Below the pieces are notes generated by a model, which ran no database searches, had not been told where the DNA came from, and saw only the letters and a list, made by a program, of their open reading frames with translations. From Jannaschia donghaensis (GTDB lineage: Bacteria > Pseudomonadota > Alphaproteobacteria > Rhodobacterales > Rhodobacteraceae), in contig NZ_CXSU01000012.1 of NCBI RefSeq assembly GCF_001403795.1, positions 1,346,422 through 1,410,421 of the forward strand: a stretch of 64,000 nt of DNA, written 5' to 3'. This document shows positions 20,239 through 29,558 of this stretch, in pieces. The position numbers were made by a program, and so were the translations under genes. Within the stretch, counting starts at the first letter, position 1. Each line of letters opens with the position of its first letter.

Positions 20239-22664
20239 GCGCGCACCCTTTCGTTGTCGGCGTCCCACAGGGCACCGTCGCCGTGTACTTTGGCGTTAAC
20301 GATCCGGCCGAAAACCTCGACCTCGACAGTGCTTCCGCCCGGGGCGTCCGCTTTGGCCAGCATGGCAAGTGCGATCGGTTTGCCCACGCGGTGACCATAG
20401 GCGGCGGAGGTGATCTCCCCCACGATCTGACCGTTCCGACGCACGGGCGACATGGGCAGCGGGTCATACCCGATATCGTCGAGTGTCAGGACATGCAGTG
20501 CGCGGGGCGGGTCGTCGCCACGCTCCGCCTTGCGGATGAAACGGTCCGCCCCGATCTCTCGCAGGGTATAGCCGGGCGACAGGTCCGACCCCCAAGCGCG
20601 GTACGCCTTTTCGATCCGCAGGGAATCGAGTGCGAACATGCCGAAGGGCCGCGCGCCCGCATCCGTCAGCGCGGCATAGATCTCCGGCATCGCGTCGAAC
20701 GGACCGTGGATTTCCCAGCCCAACTCCCCCGCGAAACTGACCCGTTGAAGCCGCACGGGCCTGCCGCAGACCGTCGCCTGCTGCACCGACAGCCAAGGCA
20801 GCGACAGGTCGCCGTCGGTCAGCGGGGCCAGAGTGGCGCGCGATGTCGGCCCGGTGACCAACAGGCAGGAGATGTCGTCACTGCGATCCGTCAAGGTCAG
20901 GGCGGCGGGCATCGCATGGGTCAGCAGGTCACGGTCATGGTCGCGCGCGGCGGCGGCGGTGATGAGGGTGAAGGCATCCTCGTCCCACCGGCTGACCGAC
21001 ATTTCGGTGGCGAACCGGCCCGTGGGACCGGTGAAGTAGCACAGGGTCATGCGCCCGACCTTGGGCAGATGCCCCGCGATCATCCCCGACAGCCAGTCCG
21101 CGGCCCCGTCGCCCGACAGCTCGAACCGGGAAAATCCCGACAGGTCCAGAACGCCGGTCCCGTCGCGCACAGCGGCGATCTCCTTGGCCACGCGCGTGTG
21201 CCATGGGCCGTCGCGCCGCCAGGTCTGCGTCGTGTTCCACGATGTATCGTCATCCGGTTGCGCGAACCACGTCGCCCGCTCCCACCCGCCGTAGGGGGCG
21301 AATTGCGCGCCCTGCGCGGCGAGCGTGTCGTGGTTCGGCGAGGTGCGCATGTTCGGCGCGGCAGGCCAGCGCATGTGGGGAAAGTGCATTCCGTATTCGT
21401 GGCCGTAGACTTCCTCGGCCTTGGCTTTGCAATAGGCGGGGTCGGACGCCCACGCGGCGAAGCGACGGGGATCGACTGCAAAGCAATCCCAGTCGGGCGC
21501 GCCCTTGGTGATCCAATCTGCCAGCACCTTGCCCGCACCGCCGGCCTGCGCGATGCCGAAGGTGAAGGTATTCGCGTCATAGGCGTTCTTTACCCCAGGC
21601 ATCGGCCCGATCAGGGGCAGGCCATCGGGGGTGTAAGGGATGGGGCCGTTGATGACGCTGCTCACACCGGCGGAGGCGAGGGCCGGCACCCGCTCCATCG
21701 CGTCGGCGATGTAATCCTCGATCCGGTCCAGATCTTCCTGCCACAGCTGGAAGGAAAAATCCTCGGGCATGTCGCCGCCGTTTTCGGGGCCAGTCCAGAC
21801 CGCCCTGCAGTCCCGTTCATAGGGGCCGAGGTTCAGGCCGGTCTTTTCCTGGCGCAGGTAATACGACACGTCCGGGTCCCGCACCATCGGCAGCTTGCGC
21901 CCGTGTTCCTTGCTCCAGGCCTCGATCTCGGCGATCGGCTCCGTCAGCAGGTATTGATGGGACATGACGACCATCGGCAGCGGCGGGCGTCCGTGGGGCG
22001 CGAACCATTCCGCGACGCGCGCGGCATAGTACCCGGCGGCGTTCACCACCACATCGCAGGCAACATCGCCCAGATCGGTCTGCACGATCCAGCCGTCGCC
22101 ATCGCGGGTCACGCCGGTCACCGGGCAGTGCCGCACGATTTTGGCCCCCAGATCGCGCGCGCCCTTGGCCAAGGCCTGCGTCAGCTGCGCGGGGTCGATG
22201 TCGCCATCCTCGGGGTCCCACAATCCGCCGACCAGGTCGTGCGTCTGTCCGATGGGATATTTCGCCTCTATCTCCTCGCAGGTCATCCGCTCCATCTTCA
22301 GGCCCTGAAGGTCGCCCATGGCGCGCACATGCTCGAATTCCTCCATCCGCTCGGGGGTGTGCGCGTAGCGGATCGTGCCGGACACGTGGTAATTCATCGG
22401 ATAATCGACCGCGTCGGCCAGACCGCGATACAGGGCCATCGAATAGCGCTGAATATTCATGATCGCCCAGGATCCGGCGAAGTTCGGACAATTCCCGGCG
22501 GCATGCCACGTCGATCCGGCCGTCAGCTCGTTCCGCTCCAGCAACAGGCAATCGGTCCATCCCGCCAGCGCTAGATGATAGAGAGACGACACGCCGACCG
22601 CCCCGCCCCCGATTATGACGACTTTGGCCTTTGCGGGCAGGCGGCCCGTTTCACTGGTGTTCAT
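20235..22664 (-). CDS. FAD-dependent oxidoreductase fused to GcvT domain, 2
   Basis: An 809-residue paralogue of the next gene, with the same architecture: FAD domain with [18 protein letters not shown] and [15 protein letters not shown] at the N-terminus, then a GcvT domain with [12 protein letters not shown] and [15 protein letters not shown]. The two differ throughout, especially around the FAD-site helix after WHAAG, so they probably act on different methylated amines or form a heteromer. The start lies opposite aroQ, 320 bases away. It leads a two-gene operon with an ATGA junction. Confidence 0.87.
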   Translation of the reverse strand: MNTSETGRLPAKAKVVIIGGGAVGVSSLYHLALAGWTDCLLLERNELTAGSTWHAAGNCPNFAGSWAIMNIQRYSMALYRGLADAVDYPMNYHVSGTIRYAHTPERMEEFEHVRAMGDLQGLKMERMTCEEIEAKYPIGQTHDLVGGLWDPEDGDIDPAQLTQALAKGARDLGAKIVRHCPVTGVTRDGDGWIVQTDLGDVACDVVVNAAGYYAARVAEWFAPHGRPPLPMVVMSHQYLLTEPIAEIEAWSKEHGRKLPMVRDPDVSYYLRQEKTGLNLGPYERDCRAVWTGPENGGDMPEDFSFQLWQEDLDRIEDYIADAMERVPALASAGVSSVINGPIPYTPDGLPLIGPMPGVKNAYDANTFTFGIAQAGGAGKVLADWITKGAPDWDCFAVDPRRFAAWASDPAYCKAKAEEVYGHEYGMHFPHMRWPAAPNMRTSPNHDTLAAQGAQFAPYGGWERATWFAQPDDDTSWNTTQTWRRDGPWHTRVAKEIAAVRDGTGVLDLSGFSRFELSGDGAADWLSGMIAGHLPKVGRMTLCYFTGPTGRFATEMSVSRWDEDAFTLITAAAARDHDRDLLTHAMPAALTLTDRSDDISCLLVTGPTSRATLAPLTDGDLSLPWLSVQQATVCGRPVRLQRVSFAGELGWEIHGPFDAMPEIYAALTDAGARPFGMFALDSLRIEKAYRAWGSDLSPGYTLREIGADRFIRKAERGDDPPRALHVLTLDDIGYDPLPMSPVRRNGQIVGEITSAAYGHRVGKPIALAMLAKADAPGGSTVEVEVFGRIVNAKVHGDGALWDADNERVRA

Positions 22665-22984
22665 GCGGTATGCTCACGGCAGGGGCGCGCGGCCCGGTGC
22701 GGGTGGGGGACGTGGCCCCCGGCGGACGTCACACGGCGAGGTGGTCCGGCGGCGCGTCCATCACGTCCATCATCGAAACCGCGACCGGCGTGCCGCGCAG
22801 GGCAAGCGTCGGGAAAATACGATGTGGCGTGAGTCGCAGCGGAAACATGGAATATACCGTCGGCCCCGCGCGCCGTTGCGTCAAGTCCTGCGACATTCCC
22901 GCCATAGCGCGCGGGGCGGCGCATCGCTCCGCGTTGGAACGCGGCCCCGCGTGGGGTAGAACCCGGCAAACGCACGAGGACGCG
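22665..22984 (+). other. Divergent intergenic region between the GcvT-type operon and aroQ
   Basis: 320 bases without a supportable gene. Short open frames here lack ribosome-binding sites or homology. A long-loop GC-rich inverted repeat (CGCGGGG 22910-22916, CCCCGCG 22945-22951) precedes aroQ. Promoters for both directions presumably lie here; I cannot identify them or any riboswitch. Confidence 0.5.
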
Positions 22985-23419
22985 ATGACCAAGACACTGA
23001 TCCTGAACGGCCCGAACCTGAACCTGCTGGGCCAGCGGCAGCCCGAAATCTATGGCGCGCAGACGTTGGCGGATGTGGAGGAGGCCTGCACCGCGCTGGC
23101 CGCCGACCTGGACCTGGGCGATGTGACCTGCAAGCAGTCCAACCACGAAGGCGCGCTGGTCGATGCGATCCAGGATGCGCGCGGCCGTCAGGATGCCATC
23201 GTCATCAACCCCGGTGCCTATTCCCACACCTCCATCGCGATCCTCGACGCGCTCAACGCCTTCGACGGCAAGGTGGTGGAGGTGCATATTTCCAACATCC
23301 ACCAGCGGGAGGCGTTTCGCCACCATTCCCATGTCTCGGCCCGTGCGGATGCGGTGATTGCCGGGCTGGGCACCGAAGGCTACCTCGCGGCGCTGCGCTG
23401 GCTGGCCCGACGTGGCTGA
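22985..23419 (+). CDS. aroQ: 3-dehydroquinate dehydratase, type II
   Basis: A 144-residue type II dehydroquinase. The N-terminal [20 protein letters not shown] includes the active-site flexible loop and its Tyr. [27 protein letters not shown] and [17 protein letters not shown] are the other catalytic blocks. It converts 3-dehydroquinate to 3-dehydroshikimate in aromatic amino acid synthesis. The start at 22985 was chosen because the upstream open frame is not conserved. Its stop overlaps the probable GTG start of the kinase gene. Confidence 0.96.
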   Translation: MTKTLILNGPNLNLLGQRQPEIYGAQTLADVEEACTALAADLDLGDVTCKQSNHEGALVDAIQDARGRQDAIVINPGAYSHTSIAILDALNAFDGKVVEVHISNIHQREAFRHHSHVSARADAVIAGLGTEGYLAALRWLARRG

Positions 23420-24029
23420 GGCGATCGATATCACGGCTTTGGCGGCGCATCTGTCCGCCCTGCCCCCCGGTCGTCGTTTGGTCGCGGTGGCCGGACCGCC
23501 CGCTGCCGGCAAATCGACCGTCACCGAAAATCTGGCCGCGCGGATCACCACGCGGGGACGGCGTGCACAGGTCGTGCCGATGGATGGTTTCCACCTGTCC
23601 AATTCGGATTTGGACGATCTTGGCCTGCGGACACGCAAGGGTGCGCCTGAGACTTTTGACGTGCCCGGACTGCTGGCGTTGATGACGGCGCTTCGCAGCG
23701 GGAGCCCCGTAGCCTTCCCGACGTTCGACCGCGCCGTCGACGCCACGGTTCCGGACGGGGGCATCTTCGACGCGGATATTGCGATCGTCGAAGGCAATTA
23801 CCTGCTTTTGGACGAAGACCCCTGGCGGGGGCTGCTCCCCCTTTGGGATACGACCGTCATGTTGGATGTGCCCGAGGACGTGCTGCGCGACCGCCTTGTT
23901 GCACGCTGGGTGGCCCACGGAATGACGACGCAGGCGGGCCTGGCGCGCGCCGAGGCGAACGACCTGCCCAATGCGCGACGCGTGCAGACGGGATCGGTCG
24001 CCGCGGACCACGTGCTTCGGACGGCTTGA
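23412..24029 (+). CDS. Uridine-kinase-like P-loop nucleoside/sugar kinase
   Basis: A ~205-residue kinase with Walker [11 protein letters not shown] (about residue 28), then [15 protein letters not shown] and the acidic motif VEGNYLLL. This is the pattern of the uridine kinase/pantothenate kinase superfamily, close to FrcK-type proteins near sugar transporters. The phosphate acceptor is unknown. A GTG at 23412 that overlaps the aroQ stop gives the best N-terminus; an in-frame ATG at 23358 lies inside aroQ and was judged less likely. Confidence 0.78.
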   Translation: MAEAIDITALAAHLSALPPGRRLVAVAGPPAAGKSTVTENLAARITTRGRRAQVVPMDGFHLSNSDLDDLGLRTRKGAPETFDVPGLLALMTALRSGSPVAFPTFDRAVDATVPDGGIFDADIAIVEGNYLLLDEDPWRGLLPLWDTTVMLDVPEDVLRDRLVARWVAHGMTTQAGLARAEANDLPNARRVQTGSVAADHVLRTA

Positions 24030-24060
24030 CGCCACGCGTGCCGCGCCGCACCTGTCGCCC

Positions 24061-25101
24061 ATGGATTTCACCCTTCCCGACCTGCGCCTGACCGACCTGC
24101 CGTTCGACGATATCGTCGACGTCCGCTCTCCTTCCGAATTCGCCGAAGACCATGTTCCGGGGGCCATCAACCTGCCGGCCATGTCTGACGCGGAGCGCGC
24201 GCAGGTCGGAACGATCTATGTGCGCGAGGACCGGTTCAAGGCGCGCCGCATCGGTGCGGCGCTGGTGTCGCGCAACGTCGCCGCCCATCTGGAAGGGCCG
24301 CTGGCCGACCGCGACGGGTCCTGGCGCCCCCTGGTCTATTGCTGGCGCGGGGGTCAGCGATCGGGGTCGGTCGCGACGATCTTCGATCAGATCGGGTGGC
24401 GCGTCGGACGGCTGACGGGCGGCTACAAGGCCTATCGCAAGATGGTGTCGGACCGCCTGTACCAGGATGCGCTGGGCCTGCGGATCGTCCTGATCGACGG
24501 CGGCACGGGGCACGGCAAGACGCAATTGTTGGACCATCTGGCGGCGGCGGGCGCGCAGATCGTGAATCTGGAAGGGCTGGCAAACCATCGCGGGTCGAAC
24601 TTCGGCGGCTGGGCCAACGGACAGCCCAGCCAGAAGATGTTCGAGAGTCGCTTGGCCCAGGCGTTCGGTGCGCAGGACCCGGCCCGCCCCGTCTTCGTGG
24701 AAAGCGAGAGCAATGCCATCGGGCGCGTCCTGCTGCCGCCCGCGCTTTGGTCGGTAATGGGCACGGCCGAGGTCATCGGCCTGCGCGCACCCCTGACCGC
24801 CCGCGCGCAGTTCCTGATGACGACCTATCCCGACCTGACGGCGGATGCGGACCTGCTGCGGCAGCGGATCGAAACCTTGCGCAACTACCAGCCCGGCCAG
24901 CGGATCGCCGATTGGCACGGGCTGGCCGAAGCCGGAGAGTACGTAGCACTGGCCGGGGAATTGATCGAACATCACTACGACCCCCGCTATCGCCGCCCCG
25001 AAGGATCGATGCGGCGCGATATCGGTGTCGTGGAAATGACGTCGGTGGATGACGCCGCTCTGGCCCAGGCCGCGGATCGGGTCATCGCGCTGGCGGGCTA
25101 G
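24061..25101 (+). CDS. mnmH: tRNA 2-selenouridine synthase
   Basis: A 346-residue protein with an N-terminal rhodanese domain (VDVRSPSEFAEDHVPGAINL, catalytic Cys in LVYCWRGGQRSGS near residue 94). A C-terminal P-loop domain follows (LIDGGTGHGKTQLL near residue 146, FVESESNAIGR). It replaces the sulfur of 2-thiouridine at wobble position 34 of Lys, Glu and Gln tRNAs with selenium from selenophosphate. The gene faces selD, and the two stops overlap at a CTAG, so the selenium donor and user are adjacent. Confidence 0.94.
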   Translation: MDFTLPDLRLTDLPFDDIVDVRSPSEFAEDHVPGAINLPAMSDAERAQVGTIYVREDRFKARRIGAALVSRNVAAHLEGPLADRDGSWRPLVYCWRGGQRSGSVATIFDQIGWRVGRLTGGYKAYRKMVSDRLYQDALGLRIVLIDGGTGHGKTQLLDHLAAAGAQIVNLEGLANHRGSNFGGWANGQPSQKMFESRLAQAFGAQDPARPVFVESESNAIGRVLLPPALWSVMGTAEVIGLRAPLTARAQFLMTTYPDLTADADLLRQRIETLRNYQPGQRIADWHGLAEAGEYVALAGELIEHHYDPRYRRPEGSMRRDIGVVEMTSVDDAALAQAADRVIALAG

Positions 25102-27275
25102 ACGCAGGTGATCGCGGGCATCCCGTCTGCGAACGTCCCGATCCGCGCCGCGTCATGGCCCGCCGCCCGAAGCTGCCCGACCACTTCGTCGGCCCGTTCG
25201 TTCGGCACGGCGGCCAGCAATCCGCCGGCCGTCTGCGGATCGTGCAGCAGGGCCAGCCGCGCGCCCTGCCCGCCCGTCACCGGCGCACCACGCAGGTTCG
25301 CCGCGTGGAGGGACGAAATATGGCCCGCCTCCGACAGCTCAATCGCGCCGGCATAGGTCGGAACCGCATCGAGCGCGATTTCGGCAACCAGACCGCTGGC
25401 CCGGCAAACAGCCATCAGATGCCCGGCCAGGCCGAAACCCGTCACATCCGTCATCGCCCCGGCCCCCGACAGGATCGCCGCCGCATCGCCCTGCGGCGTG
25501 GCCATCCTGGTCAGCATGTCCACTACGTCGCGCCCCCGCGCGGCCCCCGCCATTTCGGCAGCAAGGATCACGCCCGTGCCGATGGGTCGGGTCAGGATGA
25601 TGGCGTCGCCGGGCCGCGCGCCGTCGTGGCCGATGGGCGCATCGGTCAGCCCCGTCACCGTGAAGCCGATCACCGTTTCCGCCCCCATCGTCGAATGCCC
25701 CCCCACGAGGTCGGCCCCCGCCGCCCCGAAAACTTCTGCCGCCGCCGCCAGCACTTCGGTCAGGGTGCGCGTCTGGAGCGTTTCGGACATGCGCGGCAAG
25801 GTGATCTGCGCCAACGCCGCCTGCGGCTGCGCCCCCATCGACCACACATCGCCCAGCGCGTGGACCGCGGCGATCCGCGTCATCAGCGCGGGATCGTGGG
25901 TAAAGGCGCGCAGATGGTCGGTGGTGATGACCTGCCGCGTGTCGCCATGGTCCAGCACGGCGGCGTCGTCGCCGGGCCGCGACAGCACGTCGTCGCGCGA
26001 CGGTTCTGGCAGGACACGCAGCGCGGCGGCCAATGCGTCGCCCGCGATCTTGGACCCGCATCCGGCGCACAGCGGCTTGGCGGCATCCCCGCCCTGCGCG
26101 ATCTGCTTCGGTGGGGGTGCCACAGCCATCGCGGGAAGATCCGTCAGCCGGTCCATGAAACTGCGATCGATGTGGTCTTTCCACCGCCAAAGCCATGGCC
26201 CCGACACCGCCACACCGCCCCGTTCCGCCAACGCCGATTCTCCGCCCAGCGAGATCAGCTTGAGATAGCGCGCCTGCGGCTGATAGATGCGGCCCCGCCC
26301 GCCGCTGAGCGCCGCCCGCAGGTTGGCGTGCAAAATCGGGGCTTGCCGGACGGCGAAAACCCCCGCTTTGGGGCGCGGGGCGTGGGTCATGTGGGCGCAG
26401 TCGCCCGCCGCGAAAAGATCATCGCGCCCTTCGACGGCCAGCGTTCGCCCGACGCGAATGAACCCCCGTTCCAGCGGCAGGCCGGTGTCGGCGATCCAGC
26501 CATGCGGCCGCGCCCCGGCGGCCCCCGTGACGAAGGCCGCGTCGATCGTATCGCCGTCGGCAAGGACCACGTGGTCCTTTGCGATCTGTGCCACGCCGGC
26601 ACCAGTCCGCAGCGTCACGCCCAGATCGGTCATCGCGGCGCGCAGGATTTTACGCGCCCGGTCCCCCATGCCCGTCATCTGATCGGCCGTCTCGATCACC
26701 ACGACGGCAGGCATCACGACGGCGGGGGCCCGGCCGGGCGCACGCAGGGCATGTGCCATCGCCAGCGACAGCTCCACCCCCGCGACGCCGCCGCCGATCA
26801 CCGCGACGTTCGGCGGCTTGGTCCCCTCCTCGACCTCGGCCAGGAACCTGCGCCAGCGGTGGGCGAACGCGCCCAGTGGCTTGGCCCCCGTCCCATGTTC
26901 CGCAAACCCAGGAATCTCTGGCATTTCAGCGGTGATGCCGACGTCGATGGAGGCGACGTCGTAATCCAAATCGCCCCAGCCCGCGATGTGCAAACGGCGC
27001 GCGTCGGCATCGATCGCGTCCACCGCGCCGTCGATCAGCCGCGCCCCCGCGAACCGCGCCAGCCGGGCCAGGTCGATATCCAGCTCCGCGCGGGTGTAAT
27101 GCCCCGCGACATGCCCCGGCAGCATCCCGGTATAGGGCGCCGTCGGCCCCGGATTGATCACCGTCAGCCGTGCGCCCGGCAACGGATCCATCCCCCAGGC
27201 CCGCATGACCAGCGCGTGGGCATGGCCCCCGCCGATCAGGACGAGGTCGCGGGTCAGGGGCGTGTCGGGCTGCAT
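25098..27275 (-). CDS. selD: Selenide, water dikinase fused to an N-terminal FAD/NAD oxidoreductase domain
   Basis: A 725-residue fusion. Residues ~1-375 are a pyridine-nucleotide-disulfide/NADH-dehydrogenase-like domain (LVLIGGGHAHALVMRAWG, VAVIGGGVAGVELSLAMAH, LFAAGDCAHM). Residues ~395-725 are SelD, with CAGCGSKI at the active site (Cys, not selenocysteine), then DDAAVLDHGD and DVTGFGLAGHLM. SelD makes selenophosphate from selenide and ATP; the fused domain may help reduce the selenium species. The ATG at 27275 follows an AAGGA site. selA and selB are absent nearby, so the visible use of selenium is MnmH. Confidence 0.94.
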   Translation of the reverse strand: MQPDTPLTRDLVLIGGGHAHALVMRAWGMDPLPGARLTVINPGPTAPYTGMLPGHVAGHYTRAELDIDLARLARFAGARLIDGAVDAIDADARRLHIAGWGDLDYDVASIDVGITAEMPEIPGFAEHGTGAKPLGAFAHRWRRFLAEVEEGTKPPNVAVIGGGVAGVELSLAMAHALRAPGRAPAVVMPAVVVIETADQMTGMGDRARKILRAAMTDLGVTLRTGAGVAQIAKDHVVLADGDTIDAAFVTGAAGARPHGWIADTGLPLERGFIRVGRTLAVEGRDDLFAAGDCAHMTHAPRPKAGVFAVRQAPILHANLRAALSGGRGRIYQPQARYLKLISLGGESALAERGGVAVSGPWLWRWKDHIDRSFMDRLTDLPAMAVAPPPKQIAQGGDAAKPLCAGCGSKIAGDALAAALRVLPEPSRDDVLSRPGDDAAVLDHGDTRQVITTDHLRAFTHDPALMTRIAAVHALGDVWSMGAQPQAALAQITLPRMSETLQTRTLTEVLAAAAEVFGAAGADLVGGHSTMGAETVIGFTVTGLTDAPIGHDGARPGDAIILTRPIGTGVILAAEMAGAARGRDVVDMLTRMATPQGDAAAILSGAGAMTDVTGFGLAGHLMAVCRASGLVAEIALDAVPTYAGAIELSEAGHISSLHAANLRGAPVTGGQGARLALLHDPQTAGGLLAAVPNERADEVVGQLRAAGHDAARIGTFADGMPAITCV

Positions 27276-27455
27276 GGCGATGTCCTTGTGGTGCGTGCAG
27301 GGCATGCCCGGATTCGCGCCGCCGCGTCAAATGGCGCGGCGTCGCAATCGCTTGTGCACCGGTCGAGTGGATCGATATGAATACGTATGCAGGTTTCGAT
27401 TGAACGTGCGGCGCAGCAGCCTATCCTGCGTCCGAGCTTGAAACCGGAGGCGGCG

Positions 27456-28502
27456 ATGACACCCGAAGACCTGAAGGCCGTGCTGGCCGGTTACCGCCAC
27501 GCGGCGGCGACCTACGACAGCGACGCCGTAACCGCCGCGATGGACGCGGTCTTCGCCCCCGATGCGACGATCAGGATGTGTCATCCGTTCGGCACGCTGA
27601 ACGGCGCGCAGGCGTTCCGCAACGCCTGTCTGACGCCGCTGCAGGCCGCCCTGCCGGATCTGGAGCGGCGCGACATGATCGTCATGGCCGGCACCACGCC
27701 GGAAGGACAGGATTGGATCGGCTGCATGGGCAGCTACATGGGCACATTCCTTAACCCCTTTCTGGACATTCCGCCCACCGGGCACCTGGCGCACATGCGC
27801 TACCACGAATTCTTCCGTATCGAGGCGGGGCGTGTCACCGAAATGCAGGCCATCTGGGACATCCCAGAGCTGATGATGCTGGCCGGGGCCTGGCCCATGG
27901 CACCGCAACTGGGTGCCTATCTGAATACCCCTGCGCCGATGACGGGCGACGGGTTGCGGGTATCGGGTGACGGGTCGGCGGCGATGGCGCGGGTCGTCGA
28001 CATGCTGACCGACCTGTGCAGATATCCCGCCGATCCCGATCCGGCGGTCATGAACCTGGGCACGCACTGGCACCCCCGCGTGAACTGGTACGGGCCTGCA
28101 GGCATCGGCACGGCGCGGGGCATCGCGGGGTTCCGGCATTGGCACCAAATTCCGTTTCTGAACGGAATGCCGGACCGCAAATTGGATGCGATGGGCGATC
28201 TGATGTCCCATTGGGTCGGCGAGGGGAATTATATTTGCGAGACGGGCTGGCCCAACATGCGCCTGACCGTGACCGAAGGCGGGTGGATGGGCATCGCCCC
28301 GTCGGGGACGGAAATCTTGATGCGTTCGCTGGATTTCTGGCGCGTGGAGGACGGGTTGATCCGGGAAAACTGGGTCTTGGTCGATCTGTTGGACGTGTAC
28401 CGACAGCTGGGCGTGGACGTGCTGGGCCGGATGGCGGAGTTCAACAAGGCGCGGCCCGGCGGGTCGGTCACGCTGCCCGATCCGATGGTGCCACGCGGCT
28501 GA
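27456..28502 (+). CDS. SnoaL/NTF2-fold protein (ester-cyclase-like), two-domain
   Basis: A 348-residue soluble protein with two SnoaL-like halves. The first has FAPDATIRMCHPFGTLNGAQ and HMRYHEFFRIEAGRVTEMQ; the second has THWHPRVNWYGPAGIGTARG and SLDFWRVEDGLIRENWVLVD. This NTF2-like fold includes polyketide cyclases and dehydratases and is often found in sugar or aromatic catabolic loci. No catalytic role can be assigned. The ATG at 27456 follows a GGAGG site. It converges with the first LacI-type gene with 2 bases between stops and may belong to the sugar-acid locus. Confidence 0.75.
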   Translation: MTPEDLKAVLAGYRHAAATYDSDAVTAAMDAVFAPDATIRMCHPFGTLNGAQAFRNACLTPLQAALPDLERRDMIVMAGTTPEGQDWIGCMGSYMGTFLNPFLDIPPTGHLAHMRYHEFFRIEAGRVTEMQAIWDIPELMMLAGAWPMAPQLGAYLNTPAPMTGDGLRVSGDGSAAMARVVDMLTDLCRYPADPDPAVMNLGTHWHPRVNWYGPAGIGTARGIAGFRHWHQIPFLNGMPDRKLDAMGDLMSHWVGEGNYICETGWPNMRLTVTEGGWMGIAPSGTEILMRSLDFWRVEDGLIRENWVLVDLLDVYRQLGVDVLGRMAEFNKARPGGSVTLPDPMVPRG

Positions 28503-28504
28503 GG

Positions 28505-29518
28505 TCAGGGGTCGCGCGTCGTCGATTGCCCGATCTTCAGGACCGGTTCGATCCGTGCGACGGCCGGACCGCCCGGCGTTTCGATCAGGGTCAGGACGAG
28601 GTCCGCGGCCCGGTCCCCGATCTGCGCCGGGCACGGGTCCACGGTCGTCAGGGTCGGCACGCAAATGCCCGCGATGTCGTAGGCGCCGAAGCCCGCGATG
28701 GCGATGTCGTCCGGAACGGACACGCCGCGCCGCTGACATTCCGTCAGCGCGCCAAAGGCCGACAAGTCGGACACGCAGATCACCGCCTCGGTGTCGGGGG
28801 CCTTATCCAGCAGATACGCCATCGCCGCCGCCCCTTCGTGCATTGAGATCGGCGGCTGACCCGCGCGGATCAGGCGCGTCGCGTCCAGCCCGCGGGCCTG
28901 CATCGCCGCGACGAACCCCCGGCGGCGGTCCGCCCCGCGCGTGTCGCCCCCCGCGTCGCCGCCGATAAAGGCGATGCGCACGTACCCCTGCCCCGCCAGA
29001 TGATCGACCAGCAAGTCCATGCAGGCGGCGTTGGAAAACCCGACGACATGGCCGATCGGATCGTCGGGCAGGTCCCAGGTTTCGACGACGGGCACCCCGG
29101 CGTTCGACAAAAGGCTGCGCGCGCGGGGCGTGTGCCGTCCGCCGGTGACGATCACCGCCTCGGGCCGCCGGCTGAGGAATTCGGCGATCAGCTCCTCCTC
29201 GCGCAGGATGTCGTAGCCGGTATGCCCCAGCAAAACCTGGTACCCCGCCGCGCCCAGCCGTGCGGTCATCGCCTCGACCGTGGCGGCGAAATTGGCGTTG
29301 TTGAGCGACGGGATCGTGACAGCGACGAAATGGCTGCGCTGGCTGCGCAGGTTCGCGGCCATGCTGTCGAAGACATATCCCAGATCATCGGCCGCGGCGT
29401 GGATGCGTTTTCGTGTCTCTTCCCCGACGGACGTGTCGCGCTTGAAGGCGCGGCTGACGGTCATGACCGAAACACCAGCGGCGCGGGCCACGTCCTTCAT
29501 CGTCGGTGTGCGTCGCAT
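28505..29518 (-). CDS. LacI-family transcriptional regulator 1
   Basis: A 337-residue LacI/GalR protein. The HTH with hinge helix occupies residues 7-60 (TMKDVARAAGVSVMTVSRAF, YVFDSMAANLRSQRS), followed by a periplasmic-binding-protein-like effector domain (IGHVVGFSNAACMDLLVDHL, DIAIAGFGAYDIA). It resembles the GntR/IdnR branch. A 14-bp operator-like palindrome lies 17 bases before its ATG, so it is probably autoregulated. Neighbouring gluconate and idonate genes suggest a sugar acid as effector. Confidence 0.9.
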   Translation of the reverse strand: MRRTPTMKDVARAAGVSVMTVSRAFKRDTSVGEETRKRIHAAADDLGYVFDSMAANLRSQRSHFVAVTIPSLNNANFAATVEAMTARLGAAGYQVLLGHTGYDILREEELIAEFLSRRPEAVIVTGGRHTPRARSLLSNAGVPVVETWDLPDDPIGHVVGFSNAACMDLLVDHLAGQGYVRIAFIGGDAGGDTRGADRRRGFVAAMQARGLDATRLIRAGQPPISMHEGAAAMAYLLDKAPDTEAVICVSDLSAFGALTECQRRGVSVPDDIAIAGFGAYDIAGICVPTLTTVDPCPAQIGDRAADLVLTLIETPGGPAVARIEPVLKIGQSTTRDP

Positions 29519-29534
29519 GGTTCTCCCGCGTCGG

Positions 29535-29548
29535 TGTTAACGATACCA
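29535..29548. promoter_or_regulatory. LacI-type operator, site A (upstream of LacI regulator 1)
   Basis: TGTTAACGATACCA, with the central CG typical of LacI-family operators. It is identical to the site at 39045-39058 and one half is identical to that at 37509-37522. It lies between the two divergently spaced regulator genes, just upstream of regulator 1. Confidence 0.75.
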
Positions 29549-29558
29549 TAAGGGCAGA

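Noticed and set aside
20226..22574. A 782-codon plus-strand open frame
   Set aside because: It is the complement of the second GcvT-fused oxidoreductase gene. It reflects high GC with few stops, has no recognised motifs and would exclude a clear gene.
25098..27275. A selenocysteine in SelD
   Set aside because: The active-site position is a normal Cys codon (CAGCGSKI) and no in-frame TGA is present.
25155..27380. A 741-codon plus-strand open frame opposite selD
   Set aside because: It is a shadow of the selD fusion gene; composition is Arg/His-rich and there are no motifs.
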